The notes beneath the pieces were generated by a model. The model worked only from the letters and a program-made list of their open reading frames with translations, made no database searches and was not told the DNA's origin. A DNA stretch of 64,000 nt, taken from assembly GCF_021347895.1 (NCBI RefSeq), contig NC_067122.1:9909983-9973982 (forward strand), written 5' to 3'. Shown here piece after piece: positions 60,095 to 64,000 of this stretch. Every line of letters starts with the position of its first letter. Within the stretch, counting starts at the first letter, position 1. The translations under genes and the position numbers were made by a program. This stretch comes from Acanthochromis polyacanthus. Its lineage: Eukaryota; Chordata; Actinopteri; Pomacentridae.

Positions 60095-60100
60095 ATTAAA
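60095..60100 (+). terminator. polyadenylation signal of gar1 (ATTAAA)
   Basis: ATTAAA about 490 bases after the gar1 stop, in an AT-rich 3' UTR and followed by GCTTTGTAACTTTATGTCC, is the best polyadenylation signal candidate. The cleavage site would be about 15-25 bases further on. Confidence 0.55.
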
Positions 60101-60639
60101 AGATGCTTTGTAACTTTATGTCCATTTTATGTTCTCAGGTTTTGCAAGAATTTTTTGACACCATGACATGGAATTTATCATCCCACAATGTTATGCAGAA
60201 TAGGCTAATCTTAGTTATGCAGCAAGTAAGCAAAAGTTGATAAATTAATATTCTTTTAGATCGCCCTTCGATCAAAATTTTGCTTTTTTTTTTATTAGTT
60301 TGAGAAATTATTGTCAAAGAAGTTTTACCTTAAAGTCTGATTCAAGATGATTCTGTGATGGAATTAGTTTGAAAGACAATCATGGTCCAGTATGCTGAAA
60401 ATGTGTTTATACAGTCATTTGAAATCATAAGTACATGGAAATTGGCATATTTGGAGTATGATCCTTTTGATACAGTGCCTACAGATAAAGGTGGTACACT
60501 TAAACAACATTGGAAAAAAATTATTTTTCAATTATACATTCAACAACAAAAAATAAAATGTCATTCTTTAGTGGTACAAGTAATTGGGCTCATAATGTAG
60601 TATTGCTGTCTTGAAGAGAAGGGATAAATATATTCCCTG

Positions 60640-61260
60640 TTTCACAACCCTTGAATGAGAATCAGATCTGAGCTTTGACTCTGTCTATACACAACCCTCC
60701 ACTTCTTCTATGTGAGCCATTCCATGGTGGAATCTCAACAGAAAATCCTTTTGAAAGGTTCACTTCAGCTTCAAGCACCCTTTGATATGATGCAGAATTC
60801 ATAGTTGAACCAGTGAATGCACCGTGATTCACAGGCGGTTTGAGGGTCTGTTGTGTGTGTGTATGGACAAACACGTATACATGAAGGTCTTTGCCTTCAT
60901 GTTCACCAGCAAAATGACGTTTTGCGCTGATGCTCTTTTTGGACTTTTTTCTGACTCGCCTTTCAATCAGCTCAAATCTCTGTCTTTGTACACTTTGATG
61001 CCAAAATTTAGAGTTAACTACTGATCCTGTGAATACGGTGTTATTTTTGCATCAAAGAGATGTCCAGAACTGGCTATCCCTATTGACAGTTGTTTGAAAT
61101 CTACTCTATATGAAAATGATGCAAAAATAGTTGATCATCTTTTCACATCTCTTGCCAGACTAATTGGCATCCACAACTATATTATTGTCTTTTTTTCTGA
61201 AAGACCTCTCCAGATCTTGGCATGAAGAGAGCATCAGACCATAGCTTTCGGTTTTAAATA
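60640..61260 (-). mobile_element. degraded Tc1-like transposon
   Basis: On the minus strand, frames give GSTMNSASYQRVLE (about 60,770-60,812), corresponding to the 'GTMNS..Y..IL' block between the first and second catalytic Asp of Tc1 transposases. Further upstream is KKSKKS and HFAGEHEGKDL, resembling the 'KK.K..R..FA..H..KD' block. Around 61,110-61,170 the DNA resembles the N-terminal SGKRCEKM-type region. Frames are broken and the DDE residues are not intact. It fills most of the space between gar1 and adh5. Confidence 0.6.
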
Positions 61261-61375
61261 AGAGAGGTTCTAGTCATTGGCACCTAACCTGCAACACAAG
61301 ATTAGAATTTAACTTGTTTAAATCTGTATAGGTGTAGGTTTTATTTGCCACGTTTGAGGATGTCCTCTTTATTAA

Positions 61376-61465
61376 TATCCAGTATTTATTTTATTTTATT
61401 TTATTTTTATAGCGCCAATTCACAACATGTCATCTTACAGCGCTTTACACAGCAAGGTACAGATA
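61376..61465. repeat. interspersed repeat terminus with (TTTTA)n
   Basis: A (TTTTA)n run is followed by TATAGCGCCAATTCACAACA, then GTCATCTTACAGCGCTTTAC. This 'tagcgccaattcacaacaa...gcgctttaca' terminus is a common fish repeat end (from memory). The family is not resolved. Confidence 0.45.
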
Positions 61466-61857
61466 TAGAAAATTATTACTGTTCTGTCTTGGTCAAACAT
61501 GTTCAATAGGTCAAAGTTCCCTTTATTTTTTTAATGATCATTATTTATATACATTTAAAACAACAGACTTTGAGCCAAAGTGTCAGACACTTTGTGTGCA
61601 GTAGTAGGAAAAAAATTGTAGATTCTGGATATTTCAGTTAGGGAGAGCCAATTTTAGAGCATAATAATAACAACAACAACAACAGGTATTATTATTAATA
61701 TTATATAGTGATTTTTAAAAGAAAAAAATAAGTGTAGAAATCAATAACATCTCCCTACATTTCTTTCAGACCCAGATTTGGTTACATCTGCTTTATGAAC
61801 TACTTTCTTTTCTCTACTGCGGCTGCGCCATTCCCACGCTGAGTGTTCTCGCTTCTG

Positions 61858-61903
61858 ATTGGTCCACACGTTAACTTCTTTACGGCCGCTCATTGCTCCG
61901 CCC
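61858..61903 (+). promoter_or_regulatory. adh5 proximal promoter words
   Basis: An inverted CCAAT box (ATTGG, 61,858-61,862) and a GC-box-like CCGCCC (61,898-61,903) lie within 70 bases upstream of the adh5 start codon. There is no TATA box. A CCAAT/GC promoter suits the constitutive expression known for class III ADH. Confidence 0.5.
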
Positions 61904-61924
61904 TCTCGCGCTGAAGGAACCAAC

Positions 61925-62628
<704 letters not shown>

Positions 62629-62691
62629 TAATAGAGTAGCTCAGCAAAGAGGATCTTTGTAGATTGAAACCAGTTTTAATTTTGTATCGGG

Positions 62692-63188
62692 CAAGGGCGT
62701 CAGTTTGTTTTTAAAAGTGGGGGGGACGGAGACCACAGCACTTTGAGAAAATGTCGAAGAACAGCGGCAAAATACCACAAGCTGGGCTTGAACTCACCAC
62801 CACCGCACCAAAGGCGGAGGCGCACCCTGTTGAGCTATTGGTACATGCAGGTAGCAGGGTCTGTGGGCCGCTATAGTACAAATTCTCCCGGGCCGAAATT
62901 TTGCCCCTACACGGCTCTGGTCGGAGCTTCCACTTGGCACAGGCGCAAATTTAGCATCTGCGCGTTTTTTTTTTGTTTTGTTTTTTAACCTCACGAAGGT
63001 GTGCTGCGTGTCTGTGCAACTCTCGGCCGAGTGCGGATGGTGCGTTCAGGAGCGTCGGAATATTCTAGACTACTGAAAATAACTGGGTTTACAACGGCTT
63101 ACATTTGAAGAATTTGAATGTGTTGGAGACAAAATGACCCCTGATAAAAGTGGGGGGGACACGTCCCCCCCCTAAACTGACGCCTATG
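62692..63188. mobile_element. non-autonomous hAT-type element with internal tRNA-like sequence
   Basis: GTATCGGG flanks both sides exactly (62,684-62,691 and 63,189-63,196); an 8-bp target duplication is the hallmark of hAT transposons. The ends are inverted: CAAGGGCGTCAGTTTG on the left and CATAGGCGTCAGTTTA (reverse complement) on the right, matching 13 of 16, followed by a G-rich run and a subterminal CACTTTT word. The 497-bp body has no transposase frame. On the minus strand a roughly 71-base tRNA-like stretch (62,775-62,845) is present. Confidence 0.8.
62775..62845 (-). other. degenerate tRNA-like sequence inside the hAT element
   Basis: The minus strand shows an A-box-like TAGCTCAACAGG (62,837-62,826) and a B-box-like GAGTTCAAGCCC (62,795-62,784) at tRNA spacing. 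The outer ends TACCA and TGGTA pair. The middle contains CCGC, a seven-base loop CTTTGGT, then GCGG, shaped like an anticodon arm with TTG. The D and T stems pair poorly, so this is a tRNA-derived relic and not a functional tRNA gene. Confidence 0.45.
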
Positions 63189-63594
63189 GTATCGGGGACA
63201 TGTTTATCAGCTCGAGAAGCAAAAAATCCCAACAATTTTAATCATCATCATTTGTTTTGTGCTTGCATACTTATTAATAGGTTGGGCCGTATTGTTTGTA
63301 AAGTCTGTCACAATAAAATGTTTTATAATAAATCCTTATTGCTAATTTTTGAATGATCTATTAGTTTTAATGAAGGTCAGGAGAAAAAAAAAGATTATTT
63401 GAATAGAACTACCTTACTGTGAATGCAGCCACTTAACCTGTTTACCAGAACACACAAATAATAATTTTAATTTTAACACAATCATAAAAAAAGTGTAAAA
63501 AAACAAAAACTGTACCATTCGAATTTCATGGTTTTAATATATCAGGCCTCATTTACTTGTATGTCTCTGTACATTCTCTGCATCTTGAACTTGC

Positions 63595-63690
63595 AGCTTA
63601 TTGCACATCTGGTTAGATGTCAGACTGTTTATCGTCACCTGTACTTGTGCATGTATAATGGAAATAAAGTTGAATCTAATCTAAAAAATG
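63595..63690 (+). repeat. LINE-type 3' tail
   Basis: CATCTGGTTAGATGTCAGAC, GTACTTGTGCATGTATAATG and GAAATAAAGTTGAATCTAATC follow one another and end in (TAATC)n. This is the usual terminus of an abundant fish LINE family ('tgacaataaagttgaatctaatctaa'). No LINE coding sequence is attached. Confidence 0.6.
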
Positions 63691-64000
63691 CACATATGAA
63701 AAAATGTACTCATAAAATTAATAAGGACAATGGAATGCTCCCAGTTTTTGCACCTAATGCTTGCCATTAATAAATAACTACTGAGCAATTTCCTTATTAT
63801 AGTTTTTTATTTTTATAGTTTTTTATACGTTTTTATTGTCTGTATGATAAGCTTATTCTTTTATCTCTCAGGCTTAATTATCATGTTCCATAAATGGGGT
63901 GTACCTTGAGTTAAACATTATAGTAGGAAAAGTACTATCGATATTCCACTTTTGCACCTAGAGGCATCTAGCCATGTCTGACATAAACTGATATCAACAC

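Noticed and set aside
62775..62845. Functional tRNA gene on the minus strand
   Set aside because: Only the outer acceptor pairs and the anticodon-like arm form well; the D and T stems are broken, and the sequence lies inside a transposon.

Overview
The window looks like nuclear DNA from a ray-finned fish, most likely a percomorph teleost. The evidence is spliced vertebrate genes with canonical exon sizes, Tc1/mariner relics, a tRNA-derived SINE family typical of spiny-rayed fishes, and long CA/AT microsatellites. I cannot name the species.

Bases 1 to about 50,400 hold no protein-coding gene that I can recognise. The open frames there are short, lack splice-consistent homology and appear to be chance frames. 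This stretch contains degraded Tc1-like transposons (about 14,765-15,605 and 33,583-33,745), a Tc1/mariner-type MITE with intact inverted repeats (37,907-38,262), LINE-type 3' tails, microsatellites, a perfect 15-bp-arm palindrome beside a 23-bp tandem duplication (32,781-32,896), and GC-richer blocks with clustered transcription-factor-like words that could be conserved regulatory elements. A full CTCF consensus match lies at 50,451-50,464, at the border between this desert and the genes.

Bases 50,667 to 64,000 are a compact gene cluster. On the minus strand (50,667-55,793) is a nine-exon class III-like alcohol dehydrogenase whose exon sizes match the ADH family. It lacks the class III glutathione-adduct arginine and carries a one-base insertion in exon 8, so it would encode a truncated protein as written. 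Head-to-head with it, about 630 bp away, is gar1 (56,426-59,607, plus strand), which encodes the H/ACA snoRNP protein GAR1; all its coding exons are present. Downstream on the plus strand, adh5 (glutathione-dependent formaldehyde dehydrogenase) begins at 61,925; its first two coding exons are here and the rest lies beyond the window.

The two ADH paralogues therefore flank gar1 in opposite orientations. Retroelements and DNA transposons sit in introns of all three genes. They include a 5'-truncated SINE copy with a 14-bp target duplication in gar1 and a non-autonomous hAT-type element with a perfect 8-bp target duplication and an internal tRNA-like sequence in adh5. The genes have no evident shared pathway: gar1 serves rRNA pseudouridylation and telomerase RNP assembly, while the ADH genes serve alcohol/aldehyde metabolism.
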